From Zeaxanthinibacter sp. PT1 (lineage in GTDB: Bacteria; Bacteroidota; Bacteroidia; Flavobacteriales; Flavobacteriaceae), in assembly GCF_028464225.1 (NCBI RefSeq), contig NZ_JAQPCN010000005.1, forward strand, positions 62,001-126,000: 64,000 nt of DNA. Direction: 5' to 3'. The notes under the pieces were generated by a model. It saw only the letters and a program-made list of their open reading frames with translations. It was not told where the DNA came from and ran no database searches. Shown here piece after piece: positions 37,390 to 46,042 of this stretch (position 1 is its first letter; every line of letters begins with the position of its first letter). The translations under genes and the position numbers were made by a program.

Positions 37390-39021
37390 ATGATAGCGAA
37401 ATTCAAGAAATATAGTTGGTTGATGGGAATATGTTTTATACTGTTCTCCTGCCAGGAAGACATCCCGGAACTTCAGGCGATTAAAGCTCCTGCTAACCTC
37501 TCTGTGGATGCGGCAGTAGCGCAAGACCAGTCTGGGAATGTCACCGTAACCCCCAGCGCTGAAAACGTGCTCACCTTCCAGGTATTCTTTAATCCAGGGG
37601 CAGACCCGGTGATCCTGAATCCCGGGGATAGTGCATCTTTCAGGTATACCAGATCCGGCCAGTATGTTCAGCCTATTACGGTAGTAGCCTATGGAACCGG
37701 AGGTATATCTTCAAGTACTACAATTCGCGTGGATTTAGATGTCCGACTCTTTATCGATGACGAAACCCTGCAGATGATCGCTGGTGACGGAACCAAGCGA
37801 TGGGTGTGGAATAAAAGCGAGGCAGGACATTTTGGAGTAGGGCCTTTGACCAATAATTTCCCCGAGTTCTTCAGTGCCAGCCCGGACCAGTTAAACCCAT
37901 GCTTATATGATGATGTATTGGTTTTCAGTTACGATGAGAATGACAACTATTCGTATAGTTTGGAGGCGGGCACAGACAACCTGACTTTCATTAATTGGAC
38001 AGAGGTTAATCGTTTCTTCCCGGATGCCACCCCGCAACAATTTGTTGATGAATGCAGGGATATCACGGACCAGGCTAATTTTACCAATAGCTTTGTGATA
38101 ATTGATAATGGTGATGGTACGAGGACTTTAGATATAGGAGACAGTTTCCTGAGTTACTTCGCCGTGATCCCCGGGCAGTACGAGATCATTGAACTATCGG
38201 AAAACAAACTGAGTGTAAGGGGGACGAGTCAGCCGTTCAACGGGGACGATCCTTTGTACTGGTACCACACCTTTGTGCCGGAAGATTTTGATCCCAATGC
38301 CGGGAACGGTGGTGCAGACCCCCCCTTTGATACACTCGTCTTCGCTGATGAATTTGACGTAGATGGTGCTCCGAACCCGGATAACTGGGGCTATGATATC
38401 GGAACAGGAGATAATGGATGGGGCAACGGGGAATCCCAGTATTACACTGATCGCCCGGAAAACGTAATCGTGGAAAACGGGGTACTTAAGATCACTGCGC
38501 AAGCTGAAAGCTTTATGGGAAGTGACTATACCTCGGCACGCCTGCTTTCTTACCAGAAACAGGAATTTCAGTATGGGCGAATAGAGATCAGTGCCAAACT
38601 GCCATCCGGCGGTGGCACCTGGCCTGCGCTTTGGATGCTGGGCGCAGATTTCGAGACCAATACCTGGCCTGCCGCCGGGGAAATTGATATTATGGAACAT
38701 GTGGGTAATCAGCAGAATACCATCCATGGTTCTACCCACGACCCTGCTAATTTTGCAGGTAATGCCCGCACGGTCACAACCACTATCCCTACCGCCTCCG
38801 ATGAATTCCATGTATATGGGGTAGAGTGGGACGCTACTGCAATTAAATTCAGTGTAGACGGAACTGTATATGGTACACTAGAGAATAACGGCTCCCTGCC
38901 TTTCAATAAAGATTTCTTCTTTATTATGAACGTGGCTATGGGGGGTAACTTTGGAGGAGCCATCGATCCTGCATTCACTTCATCGACCATGGAAGTGGAT
39001 TATATCAGGGTATACCAATAA
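37390..39021 (+). CDS. Lipoprotein GH16 family endo-beta-1,3-glucanase (laminarinase-like)
   Basis: Lipoprotein of 543 residues (lipobox LFSC, Cys21, followed by QEDIPE, compatible with surface export). Residues 30-118 are a PKD-like module resembling that of the upstream SGBP; residues 120-305 form a region with WVWNKSEAGHFGVGP of unclear fold; residues 310-543 are a GH16 catalytic domain. The signature ExDxxE is GEIDIMEHVG with Glu431 as nucleophile, Asp433 and Glu436 as acid/base. W-rich sugar-binding segments (GTWPALWMLG) and the C-terminal YIRVYQ are typical. Laminarin is the probable substrate. Confidence 0.93.
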   Translation: MIAKFKKYSWLMGICFILFSCQEDIPELQAIKAPANLSVDAAVAQDQSGNVTVTPSAENVLTFQVFFNPGADPVILNPGDSASFRYTRSGQYVQPITVVAYGTGGISSSTTIRVDLDVRLFIDDETLQMIAGDGTKRWVWNKSEAGHFGVGPLTNNFPEFFSASPDQLNPCLYDDVLVFSYDENDNYSYSLEAGTDNLTFINWTEVNRFFPDATPQQFVDECRDITDQANFTNSFVIIDNGDGTRTLDIGDSFLSYFAVIPGQYEIIELSENKLSVRGTSQPFNGDDPLYWYHTFVPEDFDPNAGNGGADPPFDTLVFADEFDVDGAPNPDNWGYDIGTGDNGWGNGESQYYTDRPENVIVENGVLKITAQAESFMGSDYTSARLLSYQKQEFQYGRIEISAKLPSGGGTWPALWMLGADFETNTWPAAGEIDIMEHVGNQQNTIHGSTHDPANFAGNARTVTTTIPTASDEFHVYGVEWDATAIKFSVDGTVYGTLENNGSLPFNKDFFFIMNVAMGGNFGGAIDPAFTSSTMEVDYIRVYQ

Positions 39022-39050
39022 TATATTTGATTTGGTTATTTGTTCATAAA

Positions 39051-39078
39051 AAGGTCGGCCCTCGAACCGGCCTTTTTT
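39051..39078 (+). terminator. Terminator between the first GH16 gene and the GH3 gene
   Basis: Eight-pair stem (39051-39058 and 39067-39074, one U-G pair) with an 8-base loop and six T. It splits the PUL into susC-susD-SGBP-GH16 and GH3-GH16 transcripts, or acts as partial attenuator. Confidence 0.8.
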
Positions 39079-39159
39079 AATATCCGGGAATACCAAGCCG
39101 CAAGGATTATTTTACGACGGAATGATTAATTTAGAAAATTAAAGTCTAAACATCTCAAA

Positions 39160-41439
39160 ATGAAAAATTTAGTTTACTTGTGGCTCCTAGTGGTTTTAAT
39201 GGGAGCCGACTTCACCTACGCGCAGGATGTATCCGCCAAATCGGATGAAATTGGACAAAAGGTTGATTCCCTACTTGGGCTGATGACCCTTGCAGAGAAG
39301 GTAGGGCAGATGAATCAATATAACGGGTTCTGGGATGTTACTGGTCCGACCCCGGATGAAGGAGATGCGGCTAAGAAATACGAACACTTGCGTTCAGGGA
39401 TGGTAGGCTCTATGCTCAACGTGCAGGGTACGGAAGAAGTACGGAAAGTTCAGAAGATCGCGGTGGAAGAAACCCGCCTGGGGATTCCACTCATAATCGC
39501 CTTCGATGTTATTCATGGGTATAAAACCATCAGCCCGATCCCATTGGCGGAAGCGGCGAGCTGGGACCTGGATGCGATCCGGAAATCGGCTGGGGTTGCG
39601 GCAGAAGAAGCAGCTGCTAGCGGTATCAACTGGACCTTTGCACCCATGGTAGATATCTCCAGGGATGCACGCTGGGGCAGGGTGATGGAAGGTGCCGGGG
39701 AAGATCCTTTCCTGGGCGCTAAAATAGGGTATGCCCGGGTTAAAGGTTTCCAGGGAGACGATCTCTCTGCAGTAAATACGGTGGCGGCCTGTGCCAAGCA
39801 TTTTGCAGGTTATGGTTTTTCAGAAGCAGGTCGGGATTACAATACCGTGGATGTCGGAACCTCTACCCTGCACAATGTTATTTTTCCCCCATTTAAGGCC
39901 ACTATAGAAGCGGATGTAAAGACTTTTATGAATGCCTTTAATGAATTAAATGGTATTCCCGCAACAGGGAATAGGTTCCTGCAGCGCGAGGTTTTGAAAG
40001 AGGATTGGGGTTATGAAGGGTTTGTAGTTTCAGACTGGGGCTCCATGAGTGAAATGATCAGTCACGGTTATGCCAAAGATGGCAAACACGCTGCCCTGCT
40101 TGCAGCCAATGCCGGTTCTGATATGGATATGGAATCTTATCTCTATGTAAAACACCTGCAAGACCTGGTTGAGGAAGGTAAAGTGGATAAAGCTCTGATC
40201 GATGACTCAGTAAGGCGTATTCTCCGGGTAAAGTATGAGCTGGGACTCATGGACGATCCCTATCGCTATTGTGATCCGGAAAGGGAGCAAGAAGTGATCG
40301 GCAGCCAGAAAAACCAAGACCTGGTCCTTGATATGGCCAAAAAATCCATCGTTCTTCTAAAAAACGAAACAGAGCTACTGCCCCTGAAGAAATCGGGCAT
40401 GAAAATCGCTCTGATCGGGCCATTGGCGGCGGATAAGGATAGCCCATTGGGCAGCTGGCGTTTAGCTGCGGATGCTAATACAGCGGTATCAGTTTTCGAA
40501 GGACTAGAGGCTTACAAAGGGAACGAGATTACCTATGCCAAAGGGGTGGACCTGATTACCGAAGAGGCCAGCTTTATCAAGGAGACCAAGATCAATACTT
40601 CGGACCGGACAGGAATAGAAGAGGCCGTAGAAGCCGCTAAAGGAAAAGATGTGGTGCTTATGGTGCTGGGAGGACATGGATTTCAATCCGGCGAAGGTCG
40701 TAGCAGGGCCAGCCTTGATCTGCCCGGGCTGCAGCAAGAACTGTTAGAAGAGGTGTATAAAGTAAATACGAATATCGTATTGCTCTTAATGAACGGCAGG
40801 CCACTGACCATTAACTGGGCTGCAGAGAATGTGCCGTCTATCCTGGAGGTGTGGCATTTGGGTACGCAAAGTGGGAATGCCATAGCAGAAGTATTGTACG
40901 GGGACCATAACCCGAGCGGTAAACTGCCGATGACCTTTCCTCGAAGCGTAGGGCAGGTTCCTATTTATTACAATTATAAGAATACAGGAAGGCCTACCAT
41001 CCCGGCTCCGGACCTGGTATTCTGGTCACATTATATCGATGAAAGCAATGATCCTCTCTACGAATTCGGATATGGTCTAAGTTATACGGATTTTGAATAC
41101 AGTGATCTTAGACTGAGTGATGACTCTTTCTCAGGGAATGGATCGATTACCGTGACATTTAACTTGAAAAATACCGGCTCCTATGCCGGTACCGAGGTAG
41201 CCCAGATGTATATCAGGGATCTTTTTGGCAGCGTAACCAGGCCGGTCCGCGAGCTAAAGGGATTTGAATTGGTGACGCTGGAACCCGGGGAATCCAAGAC
41301 CGTAAATTTTACCGTGGATAAAGAACTGATCAGCTATTACACCGCTAACGAGAAGTGGGAGGCAGAACCCGGAGATTTTAAAGTTTTTGTCGGGGGTAGT
41401 TCTAATGCTACTATGGAAGCAGGGTTTACTTACAACTAA
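39160..41439 (+). CDS. GH3 family beta-glucosidase, exported
   Basis: Glycoside hydrolase of 759 residues with a signal peptide (1-21, ending TYAQ). GH3 N-terminal TIM barrel (about 30-370) with the nucleophile Asp292 in GFVVSDWGSM, KHFAGYG and SRDARWGRVMEGAGEDP motifs; GH3 C-terminal domain (about 395-620) with GGHGFQSGEGRSRASLDLPG; fibronectin-III-like domain at the end (FELVTLEPGESKTVNF). No lipobox, so periplasmic. It should release glucose from the oligosaccharides imported by SusC. The second GH16 gene starts 5 bases after its stop. Confidence 0.95.
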   Translation: MKNLVYLWLLVVLMGADFTYAQDVSAKSDEIGQKVDSLLGLMTLAEKVGQMNQYNGFWDVTGPTPDEGDAAKKYEHLRSGMVGSMLNVQGTEEVRKVQKIAVEETRLGIPLIIAFDVIHGYKTISPIPLAEAASWDLDAIRKSAGVAAEEAAASGINWTFAPMVDISRDARWGRVMEGAGEDPFLGAKIGYARVKGFQGDDLSAVNTVAACAKHFAGYGFSEAGRDYNTVDVGTSTLHNVIFPPFKATIEADVKTFMNAFNELNGIPATGNRFLQREVLKEDWGYEGFVVSDWGSMSEMISHGYAKDGKHAALLAANAGSDMDMESYLYVKHLQDLVEEGKVDKALIDDSVRRILRVKYELGLMDDPYRYCDPEREQEVIGSQKNQDLVLDMAKKSIVLLKNETELLPLKKSGMKIALIGPLAADKDSPLGSWRLAADANTAVSVFEGLEAYKGNEITYAKGVDLITEEASFIKETKINTSDRTGIEEAVEAAKGKDVVLMVLGGHGFQSGEGRSRASLDLPGLQQELLEEVYKVNTNIVLLLMNGRPLTINWAAENVPSILEVWHLGTQSGNAIAEVLYGDHNPSGKLPMTFPRSVGQVPIYYNYKNTGRPTIPAPDLVFWSHYIDESNDPLYEFGYGLSYTDFEYSDLRLSDDSFSGNGSITVTFNLKNTGSYAGTEVAQMYIRDLFGSVTRPVRELKGFELVTLEPGESKTVNFTVDKELISYYTANEKWEAEPGDFKVFVGGSSNATMEAGFTYN

Positions 41440-41444
41440 AAATT

Positions 41445-42200
41445 ATGCGGTACTTGATATTATTACTCCTTCTCGTCGCCTGCAAGGGTGGAGAGAATGA
41501 TACCCTGGTCTGGGAGGAAAACTTTGAAGGTGAAGTGCTGGATGAGTCCAAGTGGACGTTCGCTCTCGGTGATGGCTGCCCGGAACTCTGTGGGTGGGGG
41601 AATAATGAACCGCAGATCTATACCCGGAACAACCATGAGTTGAGAAATGGGAAATTATACATTACGGTTCGCAAGGAAGACAGTATATATACTTCTGCCC
41701 GGATCACCACCAAGGATAAATTTGATTTCCAATACGGCAGGGTAGAAGCGCGTGCAAAAATTCCAAGGGGAAAAGGTGTATGGCCTGCCTTCTGGATGCT
41801 CGGTTCAAATATTGATGAGGTAGGATGGCCCTTAAGCGGGGAAATAGACATCCTGGAGTATATCGGTAAAGAACCCGGGGTCGTCTTTACTTCATTGCAT
41901 ACCCAGGACAGTCATGGAAACACCATTAATACCCGTAAAACGAAAATTGAAGGCATAGAGGAAGGGTTTCATATTTATGCAGCAGATTGGTGTGCGGAAA
42001 AAATCGAGTTCTTCGTGGATGGTAAATCCGTCTACTCCTTTAACCCCAAAGAGCGCACACAAGAAGTGTGGCCCTTTGATCAGCCATTTTACCTTCTGCT
42101 CAATGTAGCGGTCGGCGGGAATTTTGGTGGACCGGAAATAGACGACAGCATTTTTCCCCAGGAATTTGTAATCGATTATATCCGTGTTTACCAGCCTTAA
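41445..42200 (+). CDS. Second GH16 family lipoprotein glucanase
   Basis: Lipoprotein of 251 residues (short signal, lipobox LLVAC, Cys13) made of a single GH16 domain. Catalytic motif GEIDILEYIG with Glu133, Asp135 and Glu138; KGVWPAFWMLG and the C-terminal VIDYIRVYQP are typical of laminarinase-like GH16. Unlike the GH16 at 37390 it has no PKD-like or middle region. Its stop codon overlaps that of the convergent YeeE/YedE gene by four bases. Confidence 0.94.
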   Translation: MRYLILLLLLVACKGGENDTLVWEENFEGEVLDESKWTFALGDGCPELCGWGNNEPQIYTRNNHELRNGKLYITVRKEDSIYTSARITTKDKFDFQYGRVEARAKIPRGKGVWPAFWMLGSNIDEVGWPLSGEIDILEYIGKEPGVVFTSLHTQDSHGNTINTRKTKIEGIEEGFHIYAADWCAEKIEFFVDGKSVYSFNPKERTQEVWPFDQPFYLLLNVAVGGNFGGPEIDDSIFPQEFVIDYIRVYQP

Positions 42201-42610
42201 TGTGGAAGCCTGCTCCTGAAAACACCGTAAACGAAAGTACCTAGTACAGCTCCCGCTATAACGACCAGCATGGTAGAGACACCTGTACCCAGGAGGATAT
42301 ACATAGGTCCGGGACATGCACCGGCTAATGCCCAGCCCAGTCCGAAGATAGAACCTCCGATCAGGTAACGGGAAACAGACCGATCTTTTGGTGGAAGTTG
42401 GATATCTTTTCCTTCAATACTGCGCATTTTATACTTTTTGATCAGGGCAACGCCAATAGCACCAAGGATGACAGCAGAAAATATGATGCCATACATATGG
42501 AAGGACTGGAATTTGAACATTTCATAAATCCGGTACCAGGATACTGCCTCAGATTTAACCAGGACAATGCCGAAAAAGATACCTACGAAAAAGAATTTCA
42601 GGTATTTCAT
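42197..42610 (-). CDS. YeeE/YedE-like half-transporter, C-terminal type (DUF6691-like)
   Basis: Membrane protein of 137 residues with four helices and the motif GSIFGLGWALAGACPGP, the conserved cysteine-bearing loop of YeeE/YedE sulfur transporters. It overlaps the preceding gene by four bases (ATG inside its stop region at 42607-42610), so the pair is translated together and corresponds to the two halves of one longer YeeE. The family includes thiosulfate importers (TsuA); a thiosulfate or other sulfur-compound role is likely but not shown. Confidence 0.88.
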   Translation of the reverse strand: MKYLKFFFVGIFFGIVLVKSEAVSWYRIYEMFKFQSFHMYGIIFSAVILGAIGVALIKKYKMRSIEGKDIQLPPKDRSVSRYLIGGSIFGLGWALAGACPGPMYILLGTGVSTMLVVIAGAVLGTFVYGVFRSRLPH

Positions 42611-43170
42611 GAGCCAAAGATTATAGGGAGTAATAAATGTGTCATTAACAGACCGCCCAGGAAGAACCCGATTACCGCGATCAATGATGGAAGCTGAAGG
42701 TTACTTAAACCTGTGATAGCATGACCGGAAGTGCATCCACCGGCATAACGGGCTCCAAAACCAACGAGGAAGCCCCCACCCAAGAGAATCAGCAGCCCTT
42801 TAATACTGATAGCTGCGTTCCAGTCGTAGATCTCGGGAGGTAACAGAGTGTCACCAATTCCATTAAAACCCAATTGCTGCAAATCAGCAACAGTTTCCGT
42901 GTCCAGGTCTATTGGTGATCCATCAGACAAAAAGGTCACCGCGATAAAGCCCCCGATTATTGCACCAAGTACCACCATGAGGTTCCAGCGCTGCGCTTTC
43001 CAGTCAAAACGGAAAAAATCAGAATATTTACCGGCACCTCCAATAGAACAAAAGGTTCTGAGGTTAGAAGACATACCAAAGGTTTTGCCAAAATAAATAA
43101 GGAGAAACATTACCAGGGCAATGAGGGGTCCGGAGACATACCAGGGCCAGGGTTCAAGAATGAGATCCAT
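42607..43170 (-). CDS. YeeE/YedE-like half-transporter, N-terminal type
   Basis: Membrane protein of 187 residues with about five helices. It has the paired motif FLVGFGARYAGGCTSGHAITGLSNL, read here in two parts as GFGARYAGGCTSGHA and ITGLSNL, with the cysteine that handles sulfur in YeeE. It is the upstream partner of the 137-residue gene with a four-base overlap. Start ATG at 43170. No rhodanese or TusA gene is adjacent. The role in thiosulfate or sulfide-related uptake is inferred from the family. Confidence 0.88.
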   Translation of the reverse strand: MDLILEPWPWYVSGPLIALVMFLLIYFGKTFGMSSNLRTFCSIGGAGKYSDFFRFDWKAQRWNLMVVLGAIIGGFIAVTFLSDGSPIDLDTETVADLQQLGFNGIGDTLLPPEIYDWNAAISIKGLLILLGGGFLVGFGARYAGGCTSGHAITGLSNLQLPSLIAVIGFFLGGLLMTHLLLPIIFGS

Positions 43171-43247
43171 AGGTGAAATTTTAGATGCAAATATACTCGT
43201 ATTTCCCTAGTCTTATGTAACCCATGTAACATCCGGATTTACTGCGT

Positions 43248-44681
43248 TCAGTCTTCTAAAGGTTCTATGGGCGATCTTCCAATGGCGTTGAGTAACCCTG
43301 CCTGGGCTTCGAGGGCTTTTACATTGAGCATATTAGCTTTTAAGCGCGCATCGATCAGTTTTTGTTCGCGGCTGTTCACCAGGAACAAGGAGCTCTCTCC
43401 AAGTTGAAACTTTCGCTCCTCAGCACGCAACAGCTCCCGGTAATTGTTGACCATGGCACCTACAAGTTCATTTTGAGTTGCTAGGGAGATGATCTCCCGG
43501 TTGGCAGCCTCAATCTTGTTCTGAATGCTGACCGTAGCAGAGGTACGTTCAAAGCTGGTCTCCCTGAGTTTTAAATTTGCCAGTTTTAAGGCTCCCCGTT
43601 CTTTTCGGAGGAATAATGGGAGACTGAACGTAAGCCCGGCCTTATAATTGTCTGTGTCCAGGCTGTTAACAGTCGATGCGTCTTCTGTGATAAAATTGTA
43701 CTGTACATCAAGCTGGGGGAGCAACTGGTTCCGTTTTAAGGCCCTGTCTACGCGCAGGCTCTGCAGTTTAAGATCTAGCGACCGCAGTTTTGGATGTTCT
43801 TCTATTGGTGTACCGGCAATCCAGAGGGAATCCGTGCCTAAAAAAGTAGCCATTATCCCCGGTTCCGGGCTAATAGGGATCACAGTTTGTTTTAATTCCA
43901 GGGGGACATCGTCTATCCAGAGAAAATTACTCAGTTTCAAGGATGCTTTTATAGTCTTCAAGGTCGCCGCTTCAAGGTTTAATAGCCTGTCCTGTAAAAT
44001 GATCTTGGCCTCTACCGAATCAATAGCCGCCATTTCACCGGTCTCAACACTGCGTTTCACCCCTCGAAAACGGAGTTCAGCATTCTCGAGGAAATTTTGG
44101 TAGATCTGTTGCTCGTTATAGGCTTCCAGCCAGCGAAGGTAGGCCTGGCTGGCCTCGTATAATATCTGGTTGACCAGTAACTCGCGGTCTGCCTTGCTTT
44201 GTTCGCGAAATAGCTTGGCTTGTTTCAAGGTTGCCATCCTCTCGTTCATCAGCAGGCCCCTTGCGAGGGAAAGACTTACCCCTGCACTGTAAAGCCCTCC
44301 ATCGGGAACCGTAAGTGAAGGGTCCAGGAATTGCCCGGTATTTTCTTCAAAATTGGCTTTAAACTCCAGTCCGTACCAGGTAGGAATTTTGAAGGTGGCA
44401 TTCAGTACATCGTAGTATTCTGTTCCCTTAAAATCCTTGCGGTCGTAATCTACCTCGATTTTGGGATCAAAGCTCCCCCGGGATTTTAATAGTTCTGCCT
44501 CCCCGAAGCCTAATTGCAGGTCCGCCTGTTTTATGAGGGGATGATGTCTTTTTACCTGCCCAATGAATTCTTCAAAAGATAAGACGTTCGATGAGGTGCT
44601 TTCTAAGGATTGGCCCTGAGCCCCGACGACTATCGAACAGAATAAAATCAGGCCTATGTAATATGGTAAGAACTGTTTCAT
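43248..44681 (-). CDS. TolC family outer-membrane efflux protein
   Basis: Outer-membrane channel of 477 residues from ATG 44681, which gives the signal peptide MKQFLPYYIGLILFCSIVVGAQGQ (read as far as the AQGQ cleavage region); the open frame extends to 44843 inside the HlyD gene and is not used. It shows two long-helix OEP repeats (EASQAYLRWLEAYNEQQIYQ and AANREIISLATQNELVGAMV). Its ATG overlaps the HlyD stop (ATGA at 44678-44681), so translation is coupled. It completes a three-part exporter with the HlyD and ABC proteins. Confidence 0.92.
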   Translation of the reverse strand: MKQFLPYYIGLILFCSIVVGAQGQSLESTSSNVLSFEEFIGQVKRHHPLIKQADLQLGFGEAELLKSRGSFDPKIEVDYDRKDFKGTEYYDVLNATFKIPTWYGLEFKANFEENTGQFLDPSLTVPDGGLYSAGVSLSLARGLLMNERMATLKQAKLFREQSKADRELLVNQILYEASQAYLRWLEAYNEQQIYQNFLENAELRFRGVKRSVETGEMAAIDSVEAKIILQDRLLNLEAATLKTIKASLKLSNFLWIDDVPLELKQTVIPISPEPGIMATFLGTDSLWIAGTPIEEHPKLRSLDLKLQSLRVDRALKRNQLLPQLDVQYNFITEDASTVNSLDTDNYKAGLTFSLPLFLRKERGALKLANLKLRETSFERTSATVSIQNKIEAANREIISLATQNELVGAMVNNYRELLRAEERKFQLGESSLFLVNSREQKLIDARLKANMLNVKALEAQAGLLNAIGRSPIEPLED

Positions 44682-46042
44682 GATTTTCCCTTTGCCGGAG
44701 TTTCGGTTCCAGTACTGCCTTCGGTAGTATAATAATTTGGAGGAAAGCCATTTAACTGCCTCCAGATCTCGTACCAAATCGGGACATCCTCTAGTAAGGC
44801 AATGGTATAAGCTCCTGAGCCAACCCTGACCATTTCGGGCCATGGCCTGTCATCCGGATCGGGGGCTATCAGCACTCGGAATTTACCATTATCACTGATA
44901 AAGGTTTCAATCGCGACCACCTGTCCGCCGAAAGTGCCATACGATGCATTGGGCCAGCCGCTGAAAAAGATAGAAGGCCATCCATCAAACTGTACACGAA
45001 CCGGTTCACCAATCTGGATCAGCGGGATGTCTATGGGTTCTATATAGGTTTCAACCGCCAGGTCATAACCGGTTGGCATAATCTGAACGAGTTTCTCCCC
45101 GGGTTTGATCGTCTCACCAAGCCCGGATTTTATGGCTTTGTTGATATAACCATTATTGGGTGCGGTGATATAATACTGTGAACTGCGGATCCGGTAATTG
45201 CTCTCCTGGTTCTCCAGCTTACTCACCTCTGCCTCGGTCTCAAATTGCCCCGATGCTGCTGAATATTTTTCACTCCTGGCTTTTGAGATCTTATCGGTGT
45301 ATTCGGCATCAATCCTTGCGATCTCCATTTCAGCATTCAGCACTTCATTCTGACTGGCCAGGTATTTATTCTCCTGTGAGATCAGTTTAGCCTGGGTCTC
45401 TTGTAGTTTAAGTCGCTTTTCCTCTACATCGGTTACCGCCTTAAAACCTTCCTGTTGCAGGGTCTGTGTCCGGTCAAATTGCCGTTCTGCAATGGCTATA
45501 TTTGTTTTGGCAGCTTCCAGGTCAATACTATCGCTTTTTACCTTAAGCCTGGCTTGCTTGAGGTAGTTCCTTGCTTGTGAAAGTTTCAGCTCACGCTCTT
45601 TCTGCAGGGCGCTTATTTGTTGGTCCAGGGCACGGATTTTATCCTGGTAAGATCCAACCGAACGTTGTTTAGCCTCACGCTGCTGGGTTGTCCGTTCTAC
45701 AAGTTTGGGGTCCTGGTATTCTGTATAGATCTCTGAAATGAACAGTATGGTATCCCCTTTGCTGACAAAGTCTCCTTCCCTGACATACCATTTCTCAATT
45801 CGCCCGGGGATAGGGGATTGAATGGTCTGCGGCCTGAGATCCGGAGTCAGGGTGGTGAGAAACCCCCTCCCGGCAACATTCTGGGTCCATGGGAGGAAGA
45901 GAACTATGATAGCGATCAGTGAAAAGGCAGCGATGAATTTATTGAGAACCGCATAGTGCCTTTCGTGGAAAACCCTGGAATGCGACTTAAAATGATCCAG
46001 TTTCACTTTCTGGTTGAGCTTGTTATGTGAAATATTAAGCAT
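44678..46042 (-). CDS. HlyD family periplasmic adaptor
   Basis: Membrane fusion protein of 454 residues: one N-terminal helix (about 33-53), a biotinyl-lipoyl-like domain split by a long coiled coil (about 110-285, RTTQQREAKQRSVG onward), and a beta-barrel domain with YITAPNNGYINKAIKSGLGE and PGEKLVQIMPTG. It links the inner-membrane ABC protein (8-base gene overlap at 46035-46042) to the TolC channel. The size and layout are those of type I secretion adaptors rather than RND adaptors. Confidence 0.92.
   Translation of the reverse strand: MLNISHNKLNQKVKLDHFKSHSRVFHERHYAVLNKFIAAFSLIAIIVLFLPWTQNVAGRGFLTTLTPDLRPQTIQSPIPGRIEKWYVREGDFVSKGDTILFISEIYTEYQDPKLVERTTQQREAKQRSVGSYQDKIRALDQQISALQKERELKLSQARNYLKQARLKVKSDSIDLEAAKTNIAIAERQFDRTQTLQQEGFKAVTDVEEKRLKLQETQAKLISQENKYLASQNEVLNAEMEIARIDAEYTDKISKARSEKYSAASGQFETEAEVSKLENQESNYRIRSSQYYITAPNNGYINKAIKSGLGETIKPGEKLVQIMPTGYDLAVETYIEPIDIPLIQIGEPVRVQFDGWPSIFFSGWPNASYGTFGGQVVAIETFISDNGKFRVLIAPDPDDRPWPEMVRVGSGAYTIALLEDVPIWYEIWRQLNGFPPNYYTTEGSTGTETPAKGKS

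Noticed and set aside
39051-39078. A riboswitch before the GH3 gene
   Set aside because: The structure is a single G-C stem with a T-run, fully explained as a terminator, with no conserved riboswitch core visible.
42197-43170. A frameshifted single YeeE gene
   Set aside because: Both halves have proper starts and stops with a 4-base overlap, and split two-gene forms are common in this family.
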